From an uncultured Lachnospiraceae bacterium (lineage in GTDB: Bacteria > Bacillota > Clostridia > Lachnospirales > Lachnospiraceae), in the NCBI GenBank assembly GCA_900549995.1, contig URQQ01000010.1, forward strand, positions 24,627-88,626: a stretch of DNA of 64,000 nucleotides. The letters run 5' to 3'. Every line of letters begins with the position of its first letter. Position 1 is the first letter of the stretch. Of the stretch, positions 51,138 to 59,326 are shown in pieces. The translations under genes and the position numbers were made by a program. The notes beneath the pieces are model-generated. The model ran no database searches. It worked only from the letters and a program-made list of their open reading frames with translations, and had not been told where the DNA came from.

Positions 51138-52085
51138 ATGAGCAGAATACCAATACTTATGGATTGTGATCCAGGACATGATGATGCGATCGCGATCATC
51201 CTGGCATTATCATCGGAGAAACTGAATGTACTGGGGATTACGACAGCATGTGGGAACCAGACGATTGAAAAAACGACAAAAAACGCAAGGGGAATCTGTG
51301 AATTTCTTGGCCGGAGAGATGTTTTGATTGCACAGGGCAGGAATGCACCGCTTCTGACGCCGGTGTATACTGCCGGGATCGCCCATGGAGAGAGCGGGCT
51401 TGACGGCCCTAAACTGCCGGAGCCGGTGGCGCCGCTTGCAAAAGAAAGTGCGGTAGAGTTTATCGCGAAGAAGCTGGAAGAAAGTGAGGAACCGGTCGTC
51501 CTTGTTCCCACAGGCCCTCTTACGAATATTGCGGTACTGATTTTATGCTATCCTCATCTGATTCCCAAGATTGATAAAATTGTTCTCATGGGAGGCGCCA
51601 TCGTCAGCGGATGCAGCGGCCGGGGGGCAGCAGAATTTAACATTATGGTGGATCCCTATGCGGCAGATATTGTATACACATCGGGGATACCGATCGTAAT
51701 GATGGGACTTGATGTTACGAATTATACAACCATTGGGTTTGACGAAAAGGAAAAATTCCGGGCAGCCGGACGGGTCGGAACTCTCGTTGCAGACCTTGCG
51801 GACTTTTTTGGACGTGGGTTTGAGATGATTGGATGGTGCGGAGTACCTGTTCACGATGCATGTACAATAGCGTATCTGATAGATCCTTCGCTGTTTACGA
51901 TGAAGGAGATGCATGTACAGATCGATCTGACAGGGGAGTATACATTTGGAAGCACCGTCGGAGATTACAATGGAGTGGAAGGAAAGGAACCTAATGTACT
52001 TGCGGGCATGTCATCGGACAGAGAGCGGTTTGTACAATTGTTATTGGATGCATGTATCAGCTATGAGAAAGGAGAGCAGCGATGA
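51138..52085 (+). CDS. Nucleoside hydrolase
   Basis: Splits ribonucleosides into base and ribose. The Ca2+ and catalytic motif DCDPGHDDA is complete near residues 9-17, the NIMVDPYAA segment is near 165 and the C-terminal HD pair (VHDACTIAYL) near 240 is present, so it should be active. Length 315 is typical. Base preference (pyrimidine, purine or broad) cannot be settled. Start 51138 has GGGAGA upstream; an earlier in-frame ATG at 51078 would overlap the redox gene. Its last bases overlap the start of the second hydrolase-like gene. Confidence 0.92.
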   Translation: MSRIPILMDCDPGHDDAIAIILALSSEKLNVLGITTACGNQTIEKTTKNARGICEFLGRRDVLIAQGRNAPLLTPVYTAGIAHGESGLDGPKLPEPVAPLAKESAVEFIAKKLEESEEPVVLVPTGPLTNIAVLILCYPHLIPKIDKIVLMGGAIVSGCSGRGAAEFNIMVDPYAADIVYTSGIPIVMMGLDVTNYTTIGFDEKEKFRAAGRVGTLVADLADFFGRGFEMIGWCGVPVHDACTIAYLIDPSLFTMKEMHVQIDLTGEYTFGSTVGDYNGVEGKEPNVLAGMSSDRERFVQLLLDACISYEKGEQR

Positions 52086-53005
52086 ATAAAATACCAGTTG
52101 TAATTGACACCGATGGCCAGATGGATAGTCTGTGGGGATTGATTCTGGCCAGACGATTGCTGGATGTCAGGGCGGTGACGGTCTGTTCGGGGAAAAATGT
52201 TGATCCGGAACATGCATTTGAGAATGTTAAAGGCTTTGCAGCGATGGCCGGACTTTGCTGTCCGATATCGGCAGGCAGCCGCCGCACAGTTCTCAACAAA
52301 GCGGAGCCTGTGAAGAATCGTTTTCTTCCCGATGGGAAGTGCGGGATTAAACTTCCGGAGAACTCAGGGAATTACGAAAAGAGAGCAGCGTGGGACTGCA
52401 TTTATGAAGAGGCAAAGAAGGCAGAAGGGGAACTTACAGTACTTTGTTTTGGCCCATTGACAAATCTTGCGGCTGCTATTTTCAAATATCCCGAAATCTG
52501 CCACAGGATCAAAAAGGTGGCATTTGTAGGCGGCAGCTATGATTATGGGGATGTGAAGGCTACAGTAGAAGCCAATATGGCAGCCGACCCGGAAGCTGCA
52601 AGAGCGGTATTCCAAAGTGGGATCCGGATGGAAATGTACGGGTATCATGTAGAACTGAAATCTGCCTTATCAAATGCCGAGATCGGAAGTATCGTAGATG
52701 GTGCAAATGGACCGTACACGACAGCATTTGCCATGAGCGGGATGTCGCACAGACAGGGAGAACCGATCTATTATGGGCCGGCACTTGCGGTGATGGGGCT
52801 TGCAATGCCGGAGACAGTTACTTTTGAAAGATATAATATTTTTATTGAGACAAGAAGTGATCTCTGCAGAGGCAGGGTAGTTCCGCTTGTGATGTATACG
52901 CCGCTTGGATATGACAAGGACACGAAGGTGGCCATGGACCTCGATAAAAAAGCGTATATTGAACTTCTGAAGGAAACACTGGCAGCCTGCGAAACAATCG
53001 AATAG
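52082..53005 (+). CDS. Nucleoside hydrolase-fold protein with a degenerate active site
   Basis: Homologous to nucleoside hydrolases over its whole 307 residues but with key losses. The N-terminal motif is DTDGQMDSL instead of DTDPGxDDA, so one metal-ligand aspartate is serine. The C-terminal HD pair is replaced by YYGPALAVMG, removing the late metal-ligand aspartate and the leaving-group histidine. GPLTNLAAA and NMAADPEAA remain. It overlaps the active paralogue by 4 bases (ATGA). It may act on a different substrate, bind a nucleoside without cleaving it, or regulate its partner. Function is unknown. Confidence 0.82.
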   Translation: MNKIPVVIDTDGQMDSLWGLILARRLLDVRAVTVCSGKNVDPEHAFENVKGFAAMAGLCCPISAGSRRTVLNKAEPVKNRFLPDGKCGIKLPENSGNYEKRAAWDCIYEEAKKAEGELTVLCFGPLTNLAAAIFKYPEICHRIKKVAFVGGSYDYGDVKATVEANMAADPEAARAVFQSGIRMEMYGYHVELKSALSNAEIGSIVDGANGPYTTAFAMSGMSHRQGEPIYYGPALAVMGLAMPETVTFERYNIFIETRSDLCRGRVVPLVMYTPLGYDKDTKVAMDLDKKAYIELLKETLAACETIE

Positions 53006-53024
53006 GGAGGATGGGAGGCAAAAG

Positions 53025-53645
53025 ATGAAGAAAAAAAGAAAGAAAATGGACAATATGACAAAACTGTTGATTCCGCTTGCGGTGGCAATCAACATGCTTG
53101 CATATACGGTGCTCTATTCCACAACGATGGTGATTCTTGGAGATTCCATCGGAACGATACTGATTGGTGCAATCTGCGGCCCGTTCCCGGGAGCCATGGT
53201 CGGAATTCTTTCCAATCTTGTGAATGTAATAAAGAATCCTGTCATGATTGTAATGCTTCCCCTGAACGTCGCATTCGGCATTGTTTCCGGATATCTTGCA
53301 AGAAAGAAGATATTTACTTCGCTGAGGAAAGTACTTTTGTGTACACCGATTTATGGATTCATCGGAGGATGGCTCAGCGGAAGTATTATCTTTCTGGCGA
53401 TGGGCGGAGATTTCTGGGGAAATATGGCCAGTGTGTTCGTAGGAATTCCACTTTATAATGCAGGAGTTCCAAAATATTTCGCGATGGCGGTTGGACAACT
53501 GTTATTTGACTGTATTGATAAATTTGTCTGTCTTTTGCTTGTATTCCTGATTATCCGGTCGCTTCCAGACAGATTCCTGATAAAACTTCCATATGGTAAA
53601 TATGTAACCAGCAGGCAGTATGATGAGAGTGAGATTGAATTTTAG
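53025..53645 (+). CDS. ECF transporter substrate-binding (S) component
   Basis: Small membrane protein with five or six spans in 206 residues, the shape of an ECF S component, with a basic start (MKKKRKK) and AMVGILSNLVNVIKNP, the AxxxG-type region used to dock on the T subunit. It is followed directly by ecfT and two ecfA genes, making a dedicated (group I) transporter. I cannot match it to a vitamin-specific family; the two nucleoside hydrolase genes upstream suggest a nucleoside or base as substrate. Confidence 0.83.
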   Translation: MKKKRKKMDNMTKLLIPLAVAINMLAYTVLYSTTMVILGDSIGTILIGAICGPFPGAMVGILSNLVNVIKNPVMIVMLPLNVAFGIVSGYLARKKIFTSLRKVLLCTPIYGFIGGWLSGSIIFLAMGGDFWGNMASVFVGIPLYNAGVPKYFAMAVGQLLFDCIDKFVCLLLVFLIIRSLPDRFLIKLPYGKYVTSRQYDESEIEF

Positions 53646-53662
53646 GTGAGGAGGAAATAGCT

Positions 53663-54460
53663 ATGACAGACCAGGAATTTATTGAAAGTTTCCGTCATTA
53701 TCAGAAGAAAGGCAACTGGTGGTGTGATTTCCATCCGATTGCGAAAATGATATTCTGCCTTTCCTTTGGATTTATGTCATTGATTGTGTTTAAGTGGCAG
53801 GTCGGGCTGGCTGTATTCATATTGGCTGGGCTGATTGCAATGCAGACCCCTGTCTGGAAGAAATATTTTGTGACCATCGGAGTGATGTTTGTGGTAGGAT
53901 GCCTGTTTACAGTCATTGTCCGTTTATATGTACATATGGGAGATCCGGGGCCTGCGGCATTTCATTTGTTCGGCAGGGCAGTTCCGGTATCTGCGATTAT
54001 CAGCTGTCTGGATCTGGTGTTTATGATTGAGGGATTTCTGGGAATTTTCCTGACATTTTTTATGACGACGGAGATGAGGGATCTTTGCTATTCACTGGAA
54101 CGTGTCGGGATGTCCCCGACGGCGACATTTATGGTACTATCTACGTTCTCCGGCATCGCATCAATCAAGGAAAAGCTTGCCACTGTACGGGAAAGTCAGA
54201 GAGCCAGAGGGATTGAGACAGAAGGGAATATCATCGTCAAGGTGAAATCCATTCTTCCGGTACTGTTCCCGGTCATCATCAGTTCTATGACAGGAGTGGA
54301 AGATAAAACACTGGCGATGGACGCGCGGGCATTTGCGGCGAATGGAAAGCATACGGCTCTTCGGAAGGTTGCGCCGGCAAAACCGGTCGAGAAGGCAGCA
54401 GCAGTTTTTGCACTGATTTTTTGTATTGCAGGATGTGTGGCTGGCAAGATGTTTTTATAG
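53663..54460 (+). CDS. ecfT: ECF transporter transmembrane (T) component
   Basis: Couples the two ATPases to the S component. It has about five to six membrane spans. The coupling helix near residues 171-176 reads ESQRARGIE, with the conserved A-R-G signature by which EcfT contacts the ATPases, and a second such motif (MDARAFAANGKHT) is near residue 215. Length 265 is usual. It starts 17 bases after the S-component gene. Confidence 0.9.
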   Translation: MTDQEFIESFRHYQKKGNWWCDFHPIAKMIFCLSFGFMSLIVFKWQVGLAVFILAGLIAMQTPVWKKYFVTIGVMFVVGCLFTVIVRLYVHMGDPGPAAFHLFGRAVPVSAIISCLDLVFMIEGFLGIFLTFFMTTEMRDLCYSLERVGMSPTATFMVLSTFSGIASIKEKLATVRESQRARGIETEGNIIVKVKSILPVLFPVIISSMTGVEDKTLAMDARAFAANGKHTALRKVAPAKPVEKAAAVFALIFCIAGCVAGKMFL

Positions 54461-54472
54461 GAGGAAGCAAAT

Positions 54473-55324
54473 ATGAGTGTATGTATAGAATTTCAGGATG
54501 TTTCGTATGCATATCCGCTTACAAAAAAGGCAGCAGTACGGCATCTGAACTGTAAACTGGAGACCGGAAAATGTTATGGGATCATTGGTCCGAATGCCGG
54601 GGGGAAAACGACATTCTGCAATCTGATGCGTGGACTGTGTCCTAAGTTCTACGGAGGAGTATTAAAAGGAACTGTCTTAGTAAATGGGAAAGGACTTGAG
54701 GATTGGGATGAGGAAGAATTAAGTGTACAGATCGGTTATGTATTCCAGGATCCGTTTGCGCAAGTCAGCGGGATTAAAGAGACGGTCTTTGAGGAGATTG
54801 GAATGGGTCTTGAAAATCTTGGCGTGGAGCCAGAAGAGATGATCAGAAGAATCTTAGAAATTGCAAAGATGGTAAATGTAGAAACACTGCTGCAGAAAAA
54901 TCCCCTGGCTTTGTCGGGAGGGCAATGTCAGAGAGTGGCATTTGCCTCTGTGCTGGCATTAAACTCAGAAATTATTGTCATTGATGAGCCTACCAGCCAG
55001 TTGGATCCGGGTGCTACAAATGACGTGTTTGAGATCATTAATCTGCTGAAAAATCAGGGAAAGACCGTCATTATAGCGGAACACAAAGTTGATCTTCTGG
55101 CAGAATACTGTGATGAAATTATTGCCATGTCAGAAGGAAGAATATTGGCGCAGGGGCCGGCGAAAGAGGTACTGGCGTCTCCGGTTCTGCGCAGCAGTCA
55201 TGTGCGGATTCCGCAGGTGGTAAGCCTTGCGGTTGAGATGGAGAAGGCAGGGATGCCTATGGAAAATATACCGATTATTATGAAGGATGCGGTAGATCAG
55301 CTAAACGGAAGAAGGGAGATGTGA
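54473..55324 (+). CDS. ecfA: ECF transporter ATPase A
   Basis: First of two ATPases driving the ECF transporter. Walker A GPNAGGKTT (about residues 38-46), Q-loop FQDPFAQVSG, signature LSGGQCQRVAFASVLA, Walker B IIVIDEPTSQLDP and switch AEHKVD are complete. The 283-residue length includes the C-terminal EcfA extension. It lies 12 bases after ecfT, and its stop is two codons before the second ATPase. Confidence 0.92.
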   Translation: MSVCIEFQDVSYAYPLTKKAAVRHLNCKLETGKCYGIIGPNAGGKTTFCNLMRGLCPKFYGGVLKGTVLVNGKGLEDWDEEELSVQIGYVFQDPFAQVSGIKETVFEEIGMGLENLGVEPEEMIRRILEIAKMVNVETLLQKNPLALSGGQCQRVAFASVLALNSEIIVIDEPTSQLDPGATNDVFEIINLLKNQGKTVIIAEHKVDLLAEYCDEIIAMSEGRILAQGPAKEVLASPVLRSSHVRIPQVVSLAVEMEKAGMPMENIPIIMKDAVDQLNGRREM

Positions 55325-55326
55325 AG

Positions 55327-56127
55327 ATGGCAATTGAAGTAAAAAATATCAGTTTCTCTTATCCAGGAAGTTCGGTGACAGCAGTTGAAGACGTATCCAT
55401 GAAGATCGAGAAGGGTGAACGGGTCGCAATCATCGGAAGAAACGGTGCAGGGAAATCTACTACGGTTAAGATTATGAACAATATATACAAGCCATCCAAA
55501 GGCTCGGTTCTTGTCGATGGAATCGATACAAAAGAGAAGACGACAGCGCAGATTGCCCCGCATGTGGGATATGTATTCCAAAATCCAAACGATCAGATAT
55601 TCAATGACAATGTAGTGAAAGAGATTGAATATGTGCTCAGATACTGGAAACTATCGGAAGACGAAATAAAAAAGCGGTGTGAGGAGGCAATCGATGTAAC
55701 GGGAATCCGTCCATATATTGAAACACATCCCTTTGATATTCCGCTGCCAATCAGAAAATTCCTTACAATTGCGGTGGTTGTAGCAGTAAGCCCTGACTAT
55801 GTTATTCTGGATGAACCAACGGCAGGACAGGATCTGTGGGGATGTGCGCAGCTTGGAAAAGTGATGGATTACCTGCAGAGTAAAGGGAAGGCAGTAATTG
55901 CGATCTCACATGATATGGAGTATGTGGCAGAAAACTTTGAGCGTGTCATTGTCATGGCACATAAGAATGTGATTGCAGATGGCGGAAGAAGAGAAATTTT
56001 CTACCGCCCGGAGATACTTTCAGAAGCAAATGTAAAACCGCCGTTATGTACTCAGATGGCAAAAGAACTGGGAATTCAGGAAAAGGTTCTGAATATGAGA
56101 GAACTGGTGGATGCAGTTAAAAGCTGA
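55327..56127 (+). CDS. ECF transporter ATPase A' with altered signature motif
   Basis: Second ECF ATPase. Walker A GRNGAGKST, Q-loop FQNPNDQIFND, Walker B YVILDEPTAGQD and switch SHDMEY are present. Where the ABC signature LSGGQ is expected, the sequence reads DIPLPIRKFLTIA (about residues 138-150), so the signature contributed to the opposite ATP site is missing. The two composite ATP sites are therefore not equivalent. ATG 55327 is preferred over the GTG at 55321. It is the last gene of the nucleoside/ECF operon. Confidence 0.88.
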   Translation: MAIEVKNISFSYPGSSVTAVEDVSMKIEKGERVAIIGRNGAGKSTTVKIMNNIYKPSKGSVLVDGIDTKEKTTAQIAPHVGYVFQNPNDQIFNDNVVKEIEYVLRYWKLSEDEIKKRCEEAIDVTGIRPYIETHPFDIPLPIRKFLTIAVVVAVSPDYVILDEPTAGQDLWGCAQLGKVMDYLQSKGKAVIAISHDMEYVAENFERVIVMAHKNVIADGGRREIFYRPEILSEANVKPPLCTQMAKELGIQEKVLNMRELVDAVKS

Positions 56128-56150
56128 TTATGGCTGAATTGACTTGATAT

Positions 56151-56341
56151 GCATGCAGAAAGAGGGGGAGGTGATCTCTTGACTTTCCCTTTCCTGCATG
56201 GCATAATTATAAAAACACATTTCAAGGAGGAATTCTCTTCCTAATGATACAATTCTCTAATTCATATCTTAACGCGGGATCTTTACTTGCGGTATTCGGT
56301 TATTTCTCATATACTACTCTTATAGGATTCTCATAAATCAA
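56151..56341 (+). other. Gene-free stretch with hairpin and two possible small open frames
   Basis: The 289 bases between the ECF ATPase gene and the Rpn-like relic hold no convincing gene. A hairpin pairs CATGCAG with CTGCATG (about 56151-56199), enclosing GGGGGAGGTGAT, a strong ribosome binding site followed by TTG. That TTG frame encodes 22 residues (TFPFLHGIIIIKTHFKEEFSS) and ends in TAATGA, overlapping an ATG frame of 30 residues (MIQFSNSYLNAGSLLAVFGY...). Both are short and hydrophobic. They could be a decayed small membrane peptide or chance. Confidence 0.3.
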
Positions 56342-56416
56342 TGTACAAGATTAATGATGGCACGGGGAACAGATTCTTTCTTGAAATATATACGTTTATT
56401 TTAAGGAGGAAAATTT

Positions 56417-57093
56417 ATGCAAAACACGACTGATAACATTGGAACCAATCTGAAGTTCAAGGACAGGCTTTTTCGAATACTGTTTACTGATAAAAAATAT
56501 GCATTGGAGCTATATAATGCATTAAATAAATCGGATTATACAGATATAGATGATTTGGAGGTCAGAACATTGGAAGATGTTGTATGGATGAAGATGAAAA
56601 ATGGATTAAATTGTCAGATGCATTTATTTGTGGGAATGAGCAGTCGAAAATGGAATTACAAGTGCAGGTACTTAACATCAATTATGGACATAACCTTGAA
56701 TTGATGGAGCGTTGTCCTACTTTGTGTCAGTATGCGATATTAATCAGCAAAGTTAAGACGTACCGGAAAGAGATGAGCTTTGAAAATGCGGTACAGAAGG
56801 CAGTGGATGAGTGTATTGAGGAAGGGATATTAGCAGAGTTCCTTGCATTAAGGAGGGCAGAAGTTATGAATGCATTTCTAACTGAATATGATGAAGAAAA
56901 GGTATTGGCTGATATTGGACAGGAGCGATATGAGGATGGAAAGACGGAAGGAATAGCCAAGGGAGAAGAATTATTTGCTGCATTGACAGAAAAACTAATC
57001 AGCGAATCGCGTTTAGATGATTTGGCTAAGGCAGCAAAAGATAAAGAGTTTCGGGAAATGTTATATTGTGAATATGGAATAAAGAAAGTTTAA
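56417..57093 (+). pseudogene. Rpn-family (PD-(D/E)XK) nuclease/transposase-like gene, deleted and frameshifted
   Basis: Remnant of a recombination-promoting nuclease/putative transposase common in clostridia. The first frame has the family start GTNLKFKDRLFRILF, LYNALN and DDLEVRTLEDVVWMKMKN. The next frame resumes at about 56584 with KLSDAF, LNINYGHNLELMERCPTLCQYA and AVQKAVDECIEEGILAEFL, the normal C-terminal half. Intact relatives have roughly 65-75 more residues between these parts, including the catalytic core, so an internal deletion with loss of frame is inferred. AAGGAGG upstream of 56417 is preserved. The product cannot be functional as written. Confidence 0.82.
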
Positions 57094-57102
57094 ATACGAT
57101 AC

Positions 57103-57137
57103 GGACACACTGATGGCTGAAAACCGTCAGTGTGTCC
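57103..57137. terminator. Possible bidirectional terminator
   Basis: GGACACACTGA pairs perfectly with TCAGTGTGTCC around a 13-base loop, followed by TGTTTATTTT. Lies between the Rpn relic and the convergent vanZ-like gene. Confidence 0.68.
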
Positions 57138-57162
57138 TGTTTATTTTTACGGGATTTGACTT

Positions 57163-57816
57163 TTAATATCCGGCCAGTTTCCACCAGATCATGCGGACTA
57201 CATAATCCCCAATGAAGAAGTAACAGAGGAAGATGAGTACCACACTGATAAGGGAGGCATTCTTGATGAGTGTGCCGGGGGCGTCATTCTCCAGCTGGAA
57301 AACTTTAAGTCTGCGAAAGAAGAGTCTGTAGATAAGATACCCGAGTGCCGTCCCAAGCGTATTCATAATCAGGTCATCAATATCCGTGGCCCTTCGGTTA
57401 AATAACTGGCTTATCTCAATGAGAAGGGAAAGACAGAAACCAACTTTTACGGTACCGATACATGTAGTCCCTTTTTTCCATAATAATGGTATTAATAGTC
57501 CCAATGGTACGAATAAGAACAGATTCATAGTCAGCCCAAACAGGTCTTGAATCCCCCAGTTGACAAATGGAATCAAGTTGATTTCGTCGGTCCGGATAAT
57601 TTTATCGCCATAATTACCGATGTCACTGATACCGGCAGAACCAGTGATTGTCATCATTGCAATCATGAGACATACCAGTGCCTGAAAACCTGCCAGATGC
57701 AGTTTCCGGATGTGAATCTTTTTTCTGTAAAATGAATAGATCAGTATTTCCAGAAGTAAATAAAGCGGAAATACAAAGACATAATTTTCCAGTGCGTTTA
57801 AGATATATCCCATCAT
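57163..57816 (-). CDS. VanZ family membrane protein
   Basis: Membrane protein of 217 residues with five or six spans. The VanZ-like core is seen in INLIPFVNWGIQDLFGLTMNLFLFVPLGLLIPLLW and SLLIEISQLFNRRATDIDDLIMNTLGTALGYLIY. The namesake gives low-level teicoplanin resistance, but most members are of unknown role in the envelope. ATG 57816 has AGGGAGAGG upstream; a longer reading to 57834 lacks one. It is monocistronic. Confidence 0.9.
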   Translation of the reverse strand: MMGYILNALENYVFVFPLYLLLEILIYSFYRKKIHIRKLHLAGFQALVCLMIAMMTITGSAGISDIGNYGDKIIRTDEINLIPFVNWGIQDLFGLTMNLFLFVPLGLLIPLLWKKGTTCIGTVKVGFCLSLLIEISQLFNRRATDIDDLIMNTLGTALGYLIYRLFFRRLKVFQLENDAPGTLIKNASLISVVLIFLCYFFIGDYVVRMIWWKLAGY

Positions 57817-58044
57817 AAGAACCTCTCCCTGCAATTTTATATTTGGATTTATTATAGAAGGAAAATATTAGGATGCATGGATGATTTTCTTAATTCTTTC
57901 TTGTGTTTTACGGCACAGATAGACAGAGAAGATGTTCTTTTTTATCATTATAAATAAGAAAATGATTTTCTGACTATCTTTTTGGGTGGATGTTACGTTA
58001 TACATAATGAAAGGACTTTCAAATCAAGGGAGGGGAGGTGCCAT

Positions 58045-58593
58045 ATGGAGAATGATTTTCTTCTGATCTGGAAAATGAAAAATGGAGATGAGGCGGCGAT
58101 GGACCTCTTTGTTCATAAATATTATCCGGTGATTTTAAAATACTGCACGTATCATATCTCAGGCGTGGAAGATGCCGAGGATATTGTCCAGGAGACGTTT
58201 CTGCATTTTTTCAGAGTTTTGCCTGATTATCAGTATCGGGGCAAGACTTTGAATTACTTATACAGAATTGCCGGAAACTTATGCCGGGATTTTTACAGAA
58301 AGAAGAAGGATATGAATGGTCCGCTTACGGAGAGTATCCAGGCAGAGGAGGGTCAGATGGCAATACTCGAGGAACGGATAGATATTGAACAGGCATTGAA
58401 TCAATTGCCAGACGAATTACGGGAGGCAGTCATTCTGTTTTATTTTCAGGAATTGAAATTAAAAGAGATTGCCCAGATTCAGGGGATTAGCCTCTCATTG
58501 GTGAAATACAGGATAAAGAAGGCGAAGGAGCAGCTGGAACAATTGCTGGAAAGGAGGGAGCAAAGTGACAGATCTGGAGAAACAATTAAATGA
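58045..58593 (+). CDS. Sigma-70 family (ECF-type) sigma factor
   Basis: Alternative sigma factor of the extracytoplasmic-function type. Region 2 (about residues 22-90) includes EDAEDIVQETFLHFFR, the -10 recognition/core-binding helix. Region 4 (about 125-180) has LPDELREAVILFYFQELKLKEIAQIQGISLSLVKYRIKKAKEQL. The length is 182. The ATG at 58045 is preceded by GGGAGGGGAGG. The following membrane protein overlaps its end by 29 bases, the position usually held by an anti-sigma factor, and an ABC exporter follows. It probably controls this operon. Confidence 0.92.
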   Translation: MENDFLLIWKMKNGDEAAMDLFVHKYYPVILKYCTYHISGVEDAEDIVQETFLHFFRVLPDYQYRGKTLNYLYRIAGNLCRDFYRKKKDMNGPLTESIQAEEGQMAILEERIDIEQALNQLPDELREAVILFYFQELKLKEIAQIQGISLSLVKYRIKKAKEQLEQLLERREQSDRSGETIK

Positions 58594-59326
58594 TTATAGA
58601 GCGGGACAGGAAAATGCTGCCGCGCGGGAAGAAAAGGTTTTGCAGACACTTAGAGCGTCCAAAAGAGTATTTTATGAGGCGGAAGAGAAGAAAACGAGTT
58701 CCTATTTTGAATTTTTGTGGGAGCAGGCTGCTTATATCCGAAAATACTGGTGGCTTTTGCAGTTTTGTGTGCTTGCCCTGTTGTGGGCGGCATTATATTC
58801 AATGGGACAGAATCCACTGATACAAAGAAATATGGGAACGTTTGCGTCCCTTTTTGTGATCATTATGATTCCTGAGTTTTGGAAAAATAAAAATCATGGA
58901 GCGATGGAGATCGAGGGGGCAGCATTTTATTCCCTGCGTCAGATCTATGCGGCAAGGATGACAATCTTTGCGATGGCAGACATCCTGCTGCTCAGTCTGT
59001 TTTGCTTCACTGTCCAGGCAACGACACAGATGACAATCATGGAAATGCTGATTCAGTTTTTCCTGCCGTTTAATGTAAACTGCTGCATCTGCTGCAGGAT
59101 TCTGTGTGGAAAAAGGATATGTTCGGAAACTTCAGCAGTGGGATTTTCAGTCATATGGGCTGCGGTGTGGTATTTTGTCATCTGTAATGAGAATATTTTT
59201 AACGCAGTCTCAGAACCTGTCTGGATCGTCAGCCTGATCCTATCTGTCGTTTATTTTGGATTTAGTGTCTGCAAGGTACTAAATGGATGGAAAGCGTATT
59301 GGGAGGTGAGCACATCATGGAATTAA
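58565..59326 (+). CDS. Membrane protein coupled to the sigma factor (possible anti-sigma)
   Basis: Starts with GTG at 58565 (AAAGGAGGG upstream) inside the sigma-factor gene. Residues 1-60 are cytosolic and helical (MTDLEKQLNDYRAGQENAAAREEKVLQTL), then about six membrane spans fill residues 62-250. The soluble N terminus next to a sigma-factor gene fits an anti-sigma role, but no zinc-binding HxxxCxxC motif is present. Alternatively it is a membrane subunit of the ABC exporter encoded next, whose ATPase gene overlaps it by 10 bases. Confidence 0.7.
   Translation: MTDLEKQLNDYRAGQENAAAREEKVLQTLRASKRVFYEAEEKKTSSYFEFLWEQAAYIRKYWWLLQFCVLALLWAALYSMGQNPLIQRNMGTFASLFVIIMIPEFWKNKNHGAMEIEGAAFYSLRQIYAARMTIFAMADILLLSLFCFTVQATTQMTIMEMLIQFFLPFNVNCCICCRILCGKRICSETSAVGFSVIWAAVWYFVICNENIFNAVSEPVWIVSLILSVVYFGFSVCKVLNGWKAYWEVSTSWN

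Noticed and set aside
56417..57093. Intact insertion sequence or transposase
   Set aside because: No terminal inverted repeats or target duplication were visible; the gene is a broken Rpn-family relic.
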